Positions 1 through 11,749 of a stretch of DNA of 64,000 nt are shown here, in pieces; position 1 is the stretch's first letter; each line of letters starts with the position of its first letter. Both the position numbers and the translations under genes were made by a program. Source of the stretch: Mauremys mutica. Lineage: Eukaryota; Chordata; Testudines; Geoemydidae. The stretch is from assembly GCF_020497125.1 (NCBI RefSeq), contig NC_059072.1, positions 306,112,781 through 306,176,780 of the forward strand. The letters run 5' to 3'. Under the pieces are notes generated by a model, which searched no databases, was not told the DNA's origin, and saw nothing but the letters and a program-made list of their open reading frames with translations.

Positions 1-14
1 CTGTAGACATACCC
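1..14. mobile_element. Terminal inverted repeat of a PIF/Harbinger element entering from the left
   Basis: The window opens with CTGTAGACATACCC followed by TTA (15-17). This is the reverse complement of the GGGTATGTCTACA terminus that starts the Harbinger element at 59233, and TTA is that family's 3-bp target site. The body of the element lies before the window. Confidence 0.65.
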
Positions 15-568
15 TTACTCAATTAGCTTTTAGGCAAAGAGCTCCACGGCAGGAACATGTTAGTCATGCCTAGGTTTTGTGGCCTCATCTCCTATTCTGG
101 TGGCACTATGCCAGCCGAGGATTCCTCTCTGCTAGGGATTCCTCCAATGGTCAGATCTTCTAGCTCTGAGGTATCAGTCTCTGTGCCACCAGAGCAGTGC
201 AAGGCAGGCACAGGCGCACACAGGTGAATGGAGGCTTATGTCTTTGATTCTAGATTTACAGTCGATATAAGGCATTGCTCTCACGAAGATCGGGGGGGAG
301 GGGGAATTCAATTATAATAGATAATGAAGACCTGTATAACTTTTTAAAATTTGTTGTTTTGCCCTGCTTGTTGTTTACTTCCAAAATAGCATGAATATAA
401 AGGATGGTCTCCTTTGAGTCTGCTGGAGGACTTCTTAGCCTCTTAGTGGAGTGTATTGTGAGCACAATTCCCTTATTTGAAGAGCTGTCGGTGTCAAACC
501 TTGGACAAAGATGTCACTTCTCCCACAGGTCCGGTAACCACTGGAGTTACATGACATTAAGAAACCTC

Positions 569-694
569 CATCCGACGAAGTGGGTATTCACTCACGAAAG
601 CTCATGCTCCAATACATCAGTTAGTCTATAAGGTGCCACAGGACTCTTTGTTGCTTTTTACAGATCCAGATTAACACAGCTACCCCCTCTGATA
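569..694 (+). repeat. Turtle-type interspersed repeat (copy 1)
   Basis: Contains the hallmark string 'gtctataaggtgccacagg' followed by 'cagatccagattaacac' and 'ggctacccctctgata'-like sequence. Related copies lie at 8743, 11665, 25602, 47190 and 56522. I recognise the family as very common in turtle sequence but cannot name its class with confidence. It lies just upstream of the CpG island. Confidence 0.7.
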
Positions 695-1238
695 CCAAAC
701 GAACCCCAGACCTCTTCAGCAGTGTGACTCTGGTTCCCGACTCCACGCCACCTCTCTGCTTTCTGTCCCGTTTCTCCGGTCGCCTGCCGCAGCAGACGAG
801 ATTTAAATTTCTAATGCTCCAAACTGGCAGGAAAAACTAACTGACCAAAAGGAGCAAGGCCTGTTGGGCCTCCCGGGGCCGCAGCAGCCAGGAGAGCCCC
901 AGCCCGCGCGTTTCCCAGACAGGGCGAGGTCTCCCTTAAGGCGACAGTCCGGCCGAGGCGCAGCCCCGAGTTAGCGGCAGGGCTCAAGGTCAGGCAGCTG
1001 CTCCGCCTGCTGGAGAACAAGACGGCGGCAGCGCCTCTATTGGCTAAGAGAAGGGGGTGAGCCTATAGGCTGAACGGCTCGCGCTGGCGCCTCTGTTGCC
1101 AAGACTCCGAATTCCTCTTCCGGGTTCTCAGCCTCATTCTTGTACGCAGGCTCCGCCCCCTTCTGAATACGCTCTCTCTCTCTCTCCCTGCTCTGAAACG
1201 AGCAAAGGCTGGGAAGTGACGCGCGCGCTCCGCCCCGT

Positions 1239-1269
1239 GGGCGGGTCGGACGTGACGTTTTTCCCGCGG
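1239..1269 (+). promoter_or_regulatory. Sp1 / ATF / E2F promoter module of RB1 type
   Basis: In order there is a GC box (GGGCGGG, 1239-1245), an ATF/CRE-like TGACGTTT (1253-1260) and an E2F site TTTCCCGCGG (1260-1269), about 120 bp before the start codon. The human RB1 promoter, as I recall it, has the same three sites in the same order and close spacing. The ETS/GABP core GGAAGT that adjoins the human ATF site reads GGACGT here. An intact GGAAGTGACG lies some 40 bp upstream (about 1211-1220). The E2F site implies autoregulation by the E2F/RB pathway, by analogy. Confidence 0.7.
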
Positions 1270-1385
1270 TTTGAGCGGTCGCGGCTGCGACGGGGAACCG
1301 GTTTGTCCGTTTCCCTTCGCCCCGCCTCGGTGGACGTTTAAACTTCTGACCCAACAGTTGCGGTGGCTCCGCGCGGGGGCCCGAC

Positions 1386-1492
1386 ATGCCGCCCAAGCCC
1401 CCCCGGAAGGGGGGAGCCGCCGCCGCCGCCAAGGGCCAGCGAGCCAGCCCGGACCGCGGCACCGGCGGCACCCCACCGCCTGCCGCCGCCAG
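1386..1492 (+). CDS. RB1-type gene, coding exon 1
   Basis: The exon encodes 35 residues plus two bases, starting MPPKPPRKGG and followed by an Ala run, a basic stretch KGQR and a Pro/Ala end, before the donor AG|GTGAGA. The start is chosen because MPPK-P-RK is the conserved RB1 N-terminus and the ATG has G at -3. Human Thr5 (a Thr-Pro site) is Pro here. The acidic segment that ends human exon 1 is missing: 107 coding bases against 137. A Ser-Pro pair occurs at residues 21-22. Confidence 0.9.
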
Positions 1493-3427
1493 GTGAGAGC
1501 CGCAGCGCCCCTCTCCCGGCCAGCCGCCTCCGCCGCCTCTTCCCGGCCCGGCATCCTCGGCGCCCCGCTGCCTGCCCGGGGCTCTAGCACCGGCGGCGCC
1601 GCCCCCTCCTCCCGCTGCTCCGGGCATGTCCCGGGTGAGGGCAGCTCCGCTCGGGCGGACGCGGAAGCTTGTTGTGTCCCGGGCGTGATGGCTCAGGCGG
1701 CGCTCCCGTGGCCAGCGGTTTCCCTGGCTGTGTGAACTCAGCGCGCGCGCCGCTGTCCGCCAAACGGACAGTGTCCCCCAGGTGGGAGGCTCCCTTGGCC
1801 TCGCTGGTGCTGCACGTGTCGGCTGTGGCCAGCTAAACACCCACCTCACCGGAGTGAAACGTAACGGCTGCAGACCTGGCTCTGACGGGAGACACATGCA
1901 GTGACGAGTGTCAAGCAGTTCATGCTGATGTAACCTTAGTGTTGACCTGATACCAGCTAAAAGAGTCAGGCAGTGCAAACCCAGAATGTAAGGCTGGGGC
2001 CTACCTGGGTTCCTGATCACTTCCAGCTCTTCGGCCCCCATGCTTCCCAAGGACAGCTCCAGCCCAGATAGTGTAAAAACCTACCATCTGTCTTAGTTTG
2101 CTACCAGTAGCATTTACTGATACATAAGGTATTATAAACAACTCTGCTATCTGGTGTAATTTGTTACCAGTAGCAAGTTATTGATATTAAACTATTATCT
2201 GATCAAATCTTTTAGGGGAATATGGATAGCAAATTGTTACAAGTAGTAGTTACTGATGTGTAAGATTATTCTTATTTGCAGACTTGTCCTAATTTGCTAC
2301 CTCTTGCCTTTCCCGTCTTCTGGTACAGAAGAAAAAGTGAGAATGAAAAATTCCAAATTAGAAATCACAGTAAAAATCATAGCTAGTGCAGTACTAGAAA
2401 CACAGATGTTAATGCTAACACTACTAGCAAGTACTTATACATATTTTCAATGAATATTTGTTATTAAAATATAAATTTAATATCACAATTACATGCATCT
2501 GCACAATAGCAAAGGTAAATGATGAGGTGCTAAAAGTAATTTAGGGAATCCCAGCAGCAGATAAGACAAATTTGTGAACTGCTATGAGACTTTGTGGTCA
2601 TATACACTGATAAGTGATTCTTTGTTTCTGAGGGGGTATAGGTAAAATACTTCACTGATTCAAGTCTCCTGCAGCACCTCAGTAGGTTACATCAGTCAGA
2701 GGAGCTGCAATGACTAGGCATTGGGATGCCTGTGCCTTTAAGAACCCAGCCCTGGGAAGCCCATGCTGAGATATACTGTCCCATGGGAGAGGAAATAAAA
2801 AAGCCCCCTCCACCCCCCCCTGCATTTTTGCAAACACTTGTGTCTCAGTCCACCTGGGTAACTGTTACGCCCTCTGCCTGTGCCAGGGTTTTGCCCTCTG
2901 TTATCTTCTGGCAGCACCTCATCGGTGGGCTTAACCTCTGGCTCCTATTACCCCGTCTCCCTGTCCCTGATTTTGCTCTTCAGCCCTTATCCTAACCCTG
3001 CCTCTAGCTGCTTGAACCCTCCACCCAGTCAATTTCTGACCCCTGCTCACACCCTGGCCACCCCCTCCTCCAGTTTGCCTCCTTTGCCCCTTTTTAACCT
3101 CTGCAAAAAGTCCGCAGAATCTGATGCCAAGGAAGGGCAGTGACTTTAGCAGATGTTACTGAGCATGCTCAGTACACCCTAAATAGCAAATTAAGACAGA
3201 GCAGTTTTTCACACTACAAAAGGATTTGCCCCTCTCTCTGCTACAGGTAGCTGATGTACATGTATCAAGAATTTCAGGATTAGATTAGAAATTCTAATGT
3301 AAGGCCAGTTCCCGGGTCTTAATTCTGATTTTTTGTTAGGGCTATTCCAATCTTGGTATGCTGTTAGTTACTAGTTTTAGACTATGACCTTCCTTCAACC
3401 CATTCCTGGGCTTTTGGTGTTATAAGT
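1493..3427. other. Intron 1, 5' part, no recognised element
   Basis: GC-rich for about 250 bp after exon 1, then AT-rich. Around 2090-2260 the motif 'gttaccagtagca' recurs three times, about 70 bp apart, as a degenerate local repeat. A C-rich stretch lies at 2790-3080. I see no conserved coding potential. Confidence 0.5.
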
Positions 3428-3523
3428 AAAGCCCTGCAAATCTGCGGATATCAGCTTTATATCCGTGGACTATGTTTGCAGGTCAGATGCGGATACAAAT
3501 TCTATATCCGCGCAGGGCTCTAA
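3428..3523. mobile_element. 96-bp hAT-type MITE
   Basis: A perfect 8-bp direct repeat TTATAAGT flanks it (3420-3427 and 3524-3531). The ends are inverted repeats containing AGCCCTGC/GCAGGGCT, and the interior is palindromic (GCGGATAT...ATATCCGC). An 8-bp target duplication plus terminal inverted repeats is typical of hAT elements. It lies in intron 1. Confidence 0.75.
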
Positions 3524-3773
3524 TTATAAGTGACTTCCAGGTTTTAGTTATGTAAGTATTGTACATTAAAATGGCTAAATATTATCTTCTGTATGTACAA
3601 GGTAACTTTTCCAGCTTTTTTGCAGGCTGCTCAACAGAATGGGCTTTGTATCTAGTGAAGTGTCAGATGATATGTAATGTTTTATACTTTGTAACCATGT
3701 CAGATACATTTTCATTTAAAATAACCTGTTACTTATAGACCAGACTAATAGTCTTTTTCTCCCTCTCTCCTAG

Positions 3774-3891
3774 GCTTGAATTTGGAGAAACTGACTTTGT
3801 TGCACTTTGTGACACTTTAAGAGTGTCAGACATTGTAAGAGCGAATGCTTGGAAGACATATGAAAAAGTGTCATCTGCTGATGGAACTCTA
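3774..3891 (+). CDS. RB1-type gene, coding exon 2
   Basis: Acceptor TTTCTCCCTCTCTCCTAG, donor A|GTGAGT. With the last two bases of exon 1 it encodes 40 residues beginning [13 protein letters not shown] and ending KVSSADGTL. This aligns with the RB1 segment from LEF through AW.T.EKVSS.DG; about 25 of 39 positions match human by hand alignment. It is 9 nt shorter than human exon 2 because three residues of the acidic EETEEPD stretch are absent. It ends in phase 0, as in human. Confidence 0.92.
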
Positions 3892-6800
3892 GTGAGTACT
3901 TGGTATAGTTAATGCTCACAATTATATTTGATTCCAAATACTGAGCTCTGTAGCAGTGCTTAGCCTAACGTGTTGCCTTAGCCCGCCCAAGAAGGAAATT
4001 GATAAAAATTGCAAATTATTTTAAAATGAAATGCTATAGTGCCATCATTCTTATGCAGGTTTATATCAAGATCAAAAAGTACAACGGTTGCTGTATGTAC
4101 ACATCTGTATAAATTAACTTGCATAACCTCACCTTTGTTCTATATAGTTCAATAAATGTACTGATTAAAAAAAACAAAAAAAACTTGATTTCACATTTAC
4201 TGTGAATGGTAGTTAAACCAGCACTATGTGAACAGTCAACTCTCCAGACCACCAATTACTACTTATAAGTATTATAATATTGACTGAGTTTTTTATGGCT
4301 TCTGTCTTGTGACCTTTTTTTTGGTCAACCATAGTATGTGATGGCATCGGTAGGGGATAAAAACAGTAAGAGTAGTCCTCATAAAAATAAAAACAGTAGG
4401 AATAGTACTAATAAAAACAAACCACTTTTTTTTTTGGTTAAAACACAGCTTTTCAGATTTCATTACACGTTAATGTTGGTACTGTGTCTAGTCGTGGCTG
4501 GGGAGGCACTTTCATTCAAAGTGCCTGCCTGTCTTCTGGCTTTTCTAAGTAGGAGTTAAAAATCATAGAGCTCTGAGAGCCAGAATTAAATTCTGCTGGT
4601 CCAAGGTATTGAGTTAGTGTCCTTTCTCAAATTACCAGGGCTATTTGCCACTGAAGATCCATTTTTCCAGAGAGTAGCACGTAGTTTGAATAGATTGAGA
4701 GACTTAAAACTGAAGTGTCAGACTTCTGTGAGTGGAGACGGGTATTGAAACCATTTATCAAAAAAGTTGTTTGGATATAAGAATGGTAGCAGAGACTGCT
4801 TCTAGTCTAAGTGGGCGGGGAGGAGGAGGAAGGGGCTCTCTGAAGTTCACATATATGTCAGTAGCTTCTCTTTTCTAGGAGCTGCTATGTAAGGTCCAGG
4901 GACAACATTCTTTCCCTTCATAGTAGTGGGGAGTTGAGAAACTGGGTGGGCTTTACACAGGGTGATGTCCCTGGGCCTTGCTGTTCTTTTGACTAGTGTT
5001 TTTACTATTCATGTCAAATTTTAGAACCCCAGCATAATTAAAAATCAATGTCTGTCTTAACATTTAGCAGCTTAAAATAAAAACCCCTCTCCCAGCAAAG
5101 CCTGAGACTGCCTTTTTTTTTTTTTTTTTTGTGTGGCCAGGATTGAAGTCTTAAGCAGTTCCTCTGCCTACACTTAAGAACCACAAATATCAAGTGGAAA
5201 GGATAGACGTTTTTTGTCCTTGTTATATATAGTTAAGTGGAGAAGATTTAGTCTTTCAATATGACACCCAGCCTTTGTAGAAGACAAACTTCTAAAAACT
5301 AAGTTTCTGGTTATAAAATATTCCAATTATGAACCAGTGCAGTACTGTTCCAGAGTCTGTATACTGGGTGAAACAATAGAATTGATATAAACACCTGTGC
5401 TGTAGCACAAGCTTGACACCCAAGTACAATACCATCTGAGACTCTAGATATGTTTTGGGCAGCAAACTTATGTCACCACCCACATCACCAGAATTACACC
5501 ATTTTTTAGCACTCTTGCTTGACTAAGGTTAGCATGTGTATATCTACGTGAGGTGGCAATTACACCTCCAGCTGCAGTGTAGATGTACCTTTACTGTGTC
5601 CAAGGTCATAATAGGATTAAAAAAAAGGACTAGACATTTATATGAATAATAATTCTATCTACAATTAAACTGGCTAGGATAAAAGCATTTAGGGAGTACA
5701 AGCCCTCATTCTCTAGGGCATAAACCAACCACTAACTCAATGAGGTTAGGACAAGATTTCACTCATAGACATGGTACTGCATAATTATCCACTGTGGAGA
5801 CTTTACGTCTTCCTCTGAAGCATGTGGTACTGCCCACTGTCAGAAATATAATGCTTGACTAAATGGGCCAGTGGTCTGGTCCAGTGTGGACATTCTTACG
5901 AGCTAGATTACACCCTCCTATTGGAAAGCCCATTGGATTGGCCCAGAGGGAGAAACAGTCTGTCAGGTTTCTCCTCTCATACTTTTCCCCTGAATTCCTC
6001 CATCATGTTCTTGCTGTGACACAGACAAAGTTGGGGATTCAGAACCCAAACCCCTCAGACCTCAGGGAATCTGGCAGAGGCAAAGGGATATACTTGTAGA
6101 GGCCGTGTGCATCTACACTGGCTGTAGGACCCTTCAGAGCCATCCTCTGCTCTCTGCCAGCATGGCTGGCCATGGAATCATATTGCCTAGTCCACTTTTG
6201 GGAGTGGTTGCTTTGGGATCCCCAGTGATAGGGGTTCCATTGGTGCTGACGAGTACAGAAGGAAACTGCAGATTCTGTAGGAATGGTGCCATGGAGGTGA
6301 CCAACTTCAGCCCTCCACACATGTATATTCAAGGGATGATTCCCCAATGTTACTCCTTTGCTAATGTCTGCATTGTCTATACATGAATATCATAGCTAAA
6401 ATTTCATTAATTTTCAGGGGTAGACCCTAGTCTCTTATTCCAGCTGGTTTGCTCGAGCAAGATAAAGTCTGATTAAACAGCCAGTTGTGGACTCTCGTTC
6501 AAAAAAGGAATCTCAGCATGGCAGTATCAAAGAGGCAGCAGAAGTGCCTCATCTCTCTGATCCAGCATTAAGGGTACATCAGAGGAAAGACAGTGTTCTG
6601 AGCACAGCTTATACCAGGTAGATTCCTAGCTGGTAGAATGGCCCCTTGGAAGACATTGCCAGCCAGTTCAACTGACTTTTCTAGTTTGCACCAGGGGCCT
6701 CATTCTCAACTGGAGCTAGGATCCAGGAGCATAAAGAGGGAGTAATTCCCTCCTCCCACCCCTAACATGGCTGCAAAATTCAGCCTTCAGTGTGGGTAAA

Positions 6801-8740
6801 ACAGAAACAATCATAATAATAAATTTTATTAGATTCAAGCATTTAAGTAGCAATAGTTCTAAATAAGAATCCAAATGAAAAATGAATTTTTGTTTGCAAT
6901 AGAAAATGCCAAAGAATTTCAGTATTATATGTGAGACTTCTTAGGACATCCCTTGTATTGCTAGTTTCCTATAAAATAGAAACATTAAAAAAAAAAGTAG
7001 AAAAAAATATCCTGTGCACTTGAAAGTTAAATGTTAATTTGCCCCATGACAACCATAAACAGGGTGTGTTTGGTCTTACACTTTTGAATAACCTCTTCAG
7101 ACTTAATGCCAACTTCATTATATTTCACATTCCAAGAAGGAATCCAAAGGAACTGGCTAACTGGTGTTTTCAAGGAAACATTTAGGAATGATGAAGGATT
7201 TCTGAGTAACTGTTGGTTTGTTTCTTCCTTAATAGTAATAAACCAAAGAAGAAATGAGACAAAAACGTGCATTTTTTTACAGCAATCTCAAATGCATGAA
7301 GTAAAGTGTGGCGGGGAGGGGGAATCTAGATTTATCCATTTATTTTGACATGAATAAACACTTTAGTCTTAAGAGAGTAGCATATTAAGATGGTATGAAC
7401 TGAAAGAATCATCTTTATTCAATATACACTATGCAGGCACAATTCTTACTGCATAGTCAAAAATAAATAAGCATATTACTGATGTGCTTACCAATGCCTT
7501 GGCTTTTCTACTGGTGAGCATTCAATGAAGGATAGCCATGTACCAGGATTTTTATAAAGGTATTAAATAATTGTTAGGGCTATAAGTGATTTTGACCATG
7601 AATACTCAAAACTAATCTTAAATCTGTGTTTTCGAAGTGAGCAAGCTATATATTGGTAAAACCAGCTGTCGGTCCCTTAGTAATAAATTCCTTGTGCTTT
7701 GTACCAGTAACATAGTGCTATCAAGAGGCACAATCACAGAGACTCCAGACAGAGGCACTGCCAGGGTATAAGAGTCTAGAGAAAATGAGAATTACTCTTT
7801 GAGGAGTAGGTTTCATGATCATTAGCGGGCTAAAGTTAAGAAAATCAACTTAAAGTAAGCCCCAGCTTATAAATAAAGAGAACCTGTCAAAGTAAAAGCT
7901 CCACTTTAACTATGGAGATAGAATACTAGTAGCATACTAGTCCAGGTGGGGGATTATCAGTCTGTTGCATAATGAGGAAAACATACAACTACTTGGTTTA
8001 GTGTGTGACTCTCAGAGCAAAAGCACAGTATCTTGACAGATGCAGAAGCACAATTCTAGACATTATGTAGGATATTGTACAGCACGTCCACCTGTGTATT
8101 GACTGCCTCACCCTCCATTCAAATAATTTGTTTTTATGATAGGAGGAAAGCATGGTGAAACAGATGGACAAACTTCCTTAGGTCACTAGGACAAACCCAC
8201 CTTCTGCTAGAGGTAGAGAAGTTTCATAATTCTTTACTCACTGAAGTGACCCTAGGAGTAGGTTATGTTTGTAGACACCCTGTTGTGAGGGGAGATTCAA
8301 TCACTAGGAATCTCAGTAGCTAGATATGTGGCATCAGTGAGTTATGGTCTGACTTTCTACTAGGTGTAAAGGTAGTAGATTTCATGAGAAATTTAGAGAA
8401 AGATGGCCAAACATGAAAAGCTAAAATACTTCAGGTAAAACACATTCCTCAAGTCTGCTGTCTAATGAGGTCTTTATACTGTATTTGTCTTTGGATACTG
8501 ATATTATTTCATGACCTTGCCTTTAAAGTTTTACCACTGCAACCAAACCAGTCTGAATGGACTAAAAATAATTGAGGCGACTGAACAGGAGTGTAGATCT
8601 TATAAGGATTGATGAAACTCTGACTTCAACTATCTGTGGACATCAAGCTGCACTCTACTAGCATAATTCAGTGGCATATTTGATTTTTGAGAACCCATTT
8701 GCAGCACTTGCTTCAATCTAGCTACTTAAAACATAACCAT
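3892..8740. other. Intron 2, 5' half, mostly unrecognised AT-rich DNA
   Basis: No exon or complete element was recognised. Notable local features: a T tract at 5111-5130, an imperfect AT-rich tandem repeat at 4357-4421, and a short palindromic stretch near 5540-5590 with TCTACGTG and GTGTAGATGTACC, which may be a worn Harbinger-type MITE. Confidence 0.5.
4357..4421. repeat. Imperfect tandem repeat of about 30 bp
   Basis: Two consecutive copies of a unit built on 'aaaaacagtargartagt' followed by 'cat/aat aaaaa', A-rich throughout. It is a small local duplication in intron 2. Confidence 0.55.
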
Positions 8741-8742
8741 AG

Positions 8743-8918
8743 TGAAAAGCGACAAAGAGTCCTGTGGCACCTTATAGACTAACAGACGTATTGGAGCATA
8801 AGCTTTCGTGGGTCAATACCCACTTCATGTTCCAATATGTCTATTAGTCTATAAGGTGCCACAGGACTCTTTGTCACTTTTTACAGATCCAGACTAACAC
8901 GGCTACCCCTCTGATACT
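8743..8918. repeat. Turtle-type interspersed repeat (copy 2), foldback form
   Basis: Two copies of the same repeat meet head to head. Arms of about 48 bp (about 8752-8800 and 8829-8877) are nearly perfect inverted copies around a loop containing 'gtgggtcaatacccac'. It could fold into a long hairpin. Confidence 0.7.
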
Positions 8919-9015
8919 ATAACCATAGTGAAAAATTCTTCAGAAGAATTCACCTTCATTATTTTAGTCTATTCCACACTTTTTTCCTATTTCCTTTTAA
9001 TGGTAGTCATACTTA

Positions 9016-9304
9016 GGCCATATCTACACTACCACTTATGTCAGCAAAATTTATGTCACTCAGGTATGAAAACACCCCATCCCCCCAAGCGACATAAGTT
9101 TCATTGGCATAAGTGGTAGTGTGCACAGAGCTATGTTGGCGGGAGAGCTTCTCTTGCTGACATAGCTACTGCCACTCCTTGGGTTGCTTAATTATGTCAA
9201 TGGGAGAGCTCTCTCCTGTCAACAGAGTGGCAATATGAGAGATTTTGCAGTGATGCAGGTGCATCTGTACAGCTGTGCCACTGTAAACTCTTGTAGACAT
9301 AGCC
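9016..9304. mobile_element. PIF/Harbinger-type MITE
   Basis: Terminal inverted repeats GGCCATATCTACA and TGTAGACATAGCC are flanked by TTA on both sides (9013-9015, 9305-9307). The interior is partly palindromic (GACATAAG repeats). It has no coding capacity. The ends resemble those of the autonomous Harbinger at 59233. Confidence 0.78.
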
Positions 9305-9818
9305 TTAGACATAAATTCATACACTGGTAATCGCTGAGCGATAATCATCCATTTGAAATGTTGATCAATAGCTTCCAAATTTCAACTAGTGAGAAACCGC
9401 CCATTAATAAAGCCTAATATGAAAACTGAAAAATAGAGAATGTATTTTATAGAGAATCTTGGATATTATATTCACTTTCCAGTTTCTGCATTCCAGCAAA
9501 CCAAACCTCTTAACAGTTTCCAACCCCACCCACTCCCATGTTATCACCTCCTTATCCCCTTCCTCAAATCACCAATAATTCCATCCAATTTCCTTTCTCC
9601 TCTAGGAAGCTTAAATTCAAAGCTATGCTAGACACTGAAAATCATGGTCTTAATAAAGACACTGGACTTATGGCATATTACAATCTGTAACCCACTAACC
9701 CCCTTTTTTGTCCTATGACTACAGGAGTGTTAATGGGCCATTTCACCTTGAATGGTTTCTTAGCTTAGAATATGTACTGTCTGTTAAATCTTGTATTTAG
9801 CTGTGACACTCTTTCCCA

Positions 9819-9912
9819 GACCTGAAGAAGAGTTGTGTAGCTTGAAAGCTTGTCTCTTTCACCAACAGAAGTTGGACCAATAAAAGAGATTACCGCACCA
9901 ACCTTGTCTCTC
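9819..9912 (+). repeat. Interspersed repeat with 'cttgtctctttcaccaacag' core
   Basis: Contains 'gaagaagagttgtgtagc', then 'ttgtctctttcaccaacaga' and 'accaataaaagagatta'. I recognise this string as a very common reptile interspersed repeat; class not determined. Intron 2. Confidence 0.6.
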
Positions 9913-10501
9913 TAGGCTTCTAGACTGTTCTTTAACTTGCTTATTACTAGGTAAGATGGTCCAAACAAGTTTCAAATATTCCTTTAAATGTTGGTGAAGT
10001 TACTTTAAAAGTATGGCAGCTAGTACCCCAGTTTTATTTCATTACTAGTTTTAGTTTACTGTCTTCTCATGTGGGTTTGTCTTGAGACAGCTGGAAGCAT
10101 GCACATTTTGAAATAGATGTTTATTTTTAATAAAAACTTGGTTGCAGTCAAACTACAAAGAAGTAATTGTATAAAGTTTGTGAGTAGATTTACTGGTTTG
10201 ATCTAAGTTTAGGCATTTTGCCATCTACCTACTAGAACTTGTCCATGTGTACTGGATCAGATATAGTTCTGCCCAGTTTCAAGGAGATTCCTCATCCTGG
10301 TTCAACTTCCTCCTTACCTTCTTTCATGACATGAAATCTTAAATTATTGCTTTTGGTTTATTTTTTTCCTGGTTTTACTCTGCTTGAAACTATTCTCCTT
10401 AACTCTAAATAAATGTTCAGTATTACCCAAACCAAGGTTCAGATAACCAGTTACTTTCTCATTCTCTTATCTGATTCACCATTCTGGAAACTCATGAGTA
10501 A

Positions 10502-10931
10502 GGCTAGGTTTATGTCACAGAGGTCATGGAACTCACGGAATCTGTGGCTTCCAGAGACCTTCTTGACATTCTCTTCTTCAGCCCCAAGGGCTACAGGACT
10601 CTGGAGCTGACAGCCAGTGTGACCCTGGCAGGATTCCAGCGACAGGGGCCCCCTTGCAAAGTTCCAGCGACAGGTGACAGCCTCGCACAGGGAGAGGGGG
10701 ACGCCTTAGGTGAGCGGCTGGGATGTTCCATTTTCTCTCTGGGAAATATGGTCACCCTGCAGCTCCCAGCCACTGTGGGCAGAGGGGCAGTCCCACAGCT
10801 CCCACGTGGTGGGGGAAACCATGCAGCCACAGCAGCAAAAGTCACAGGTCACGGCTTCCGTGAATATTTTGTTTATTGCCCATGACCTGTCCATGACTTT
10901 TACTAAAAATAACCATGACAAAATCTTAGCC
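10502..10931. mobile_element. Non-autonomous DNA element, Harbinger-like
   Basis: Ends are inverted (GGCTAGGTTTATGTCA and TGACAAAATCTTAGCC), flanked by TAA at 10499-10501 and TTA at 10932-10934, consistent with a TWA target. The subterminal DNA is also inverted (GTCATGGA...TCCATGAC). The GC-rich middle has no intact gene. Confidence 0.6.
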
Positions 10932-11664
10932 TTACGCATGAGGCAGAGTATCCAAGGCTTTTTGTCTGCTATTTAAGTGCCTTAATGGCCTGCAAAACTG
11001 TGTGGGGAGAACAGTGACAGTGATCCCACTTCATGATAGTCCAGTTATCTGATGCCAACTTTGTCCACATATTTATTCAAATGCACCATCATAGGACCTA
11101 ATGACATCAGCCACTCCATCAGGGGCTTGTTCACCCACACATCTACCAATATGATATATGCCATGTGCCAGCAGTGCCCCTCTGCTATGTAAAATGGCCA
11201 AACCAGACAGTCTCTATTCAAAAGAATAAATGGACACATCTGACATGAAGAATCATAACATTCAAAAACTAGTAGAACACTTCAACCTCTCTGGTCACTC
11301 AGTAACAGACTTAAAGGTGGCAATTTTGCAACAGAAAAGCTTCAAAAACAGACTCCAACGAGAAACTGCTGAGCTTGAATTAATATGCAAACTAGATACC
11401 ATTAACTTGGGTTTGAATAGAGACTGGGAGTGACTGGGTCATTACACATATTGAATCTATTTCCCCATGTTAAGTATCCTCACACCTTCTTATCAACTGT
11501 CTGGAATGGACCATCTTGATTATCACTAATCAAGTGTTTTTTCTCTTGCTGATAATAGCTCATCTTAATGAATTAGCCTATTAGAGTTGGTATGGCAACT
11601 TCCACCTTTTCATGTTCTCTGTATGTATATATATCTTCTTACTACGGTATATGTTCCATTCTGT

Positions 11665-11748
11665 GCATCTGATGAAGTGGGCTGTGTAGCCCACAAAAGC
11701 TTATGCTCAAATTTATTAGTCTCTAAAGTGCCACAAGTACTCCTGTTC
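11665..11748 (+). repeat. Turtle-type interspersed repeat (copy 3)
   Basis: Contains 'gatgaagtgggctgtgtagc', 'cacaaaagcttatgctcaaa' and 'ctaaagtgccacaagtactc'. It is related to the copy at 25602. Intron 2. Confidence 0.7.
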
Positions 11749-11749
11749 T

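Larger units (their letters stand above)
720..1740. promoter_or_regulatory. CpG island around the RB1-type promoter and first exon
   Basis: A roughly 1-kb stretch rich in G+C and CpG surrounds the first exon, in sharp contrast to the AT-rich DNA on both sides. It contains many GC boxes and a CT run near 1170. This is the usual look of a TATA-less housekeeping promoter. Transcription probably starts within about 200 bp upstream of the start codon, by analogy with human RB1; the sequence does not fix the start site. Confidence 0.8.

Noticed and set aside
1037..2050. A 337-codon open frame on the - strand through the CpG island
   Set aside because: High G+C removes stop codons. The frame is antisense to exon 1 and the promoter, shows no domain, and is low-complexity Pro/Arg/Gly.
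5111..5130. T tracts at 5111, 37160 and 38312 as element tails
   Set aside because: No retroposon body or target duplication adjoins the first two; the third is the polypyrimidine tract before exon 7.
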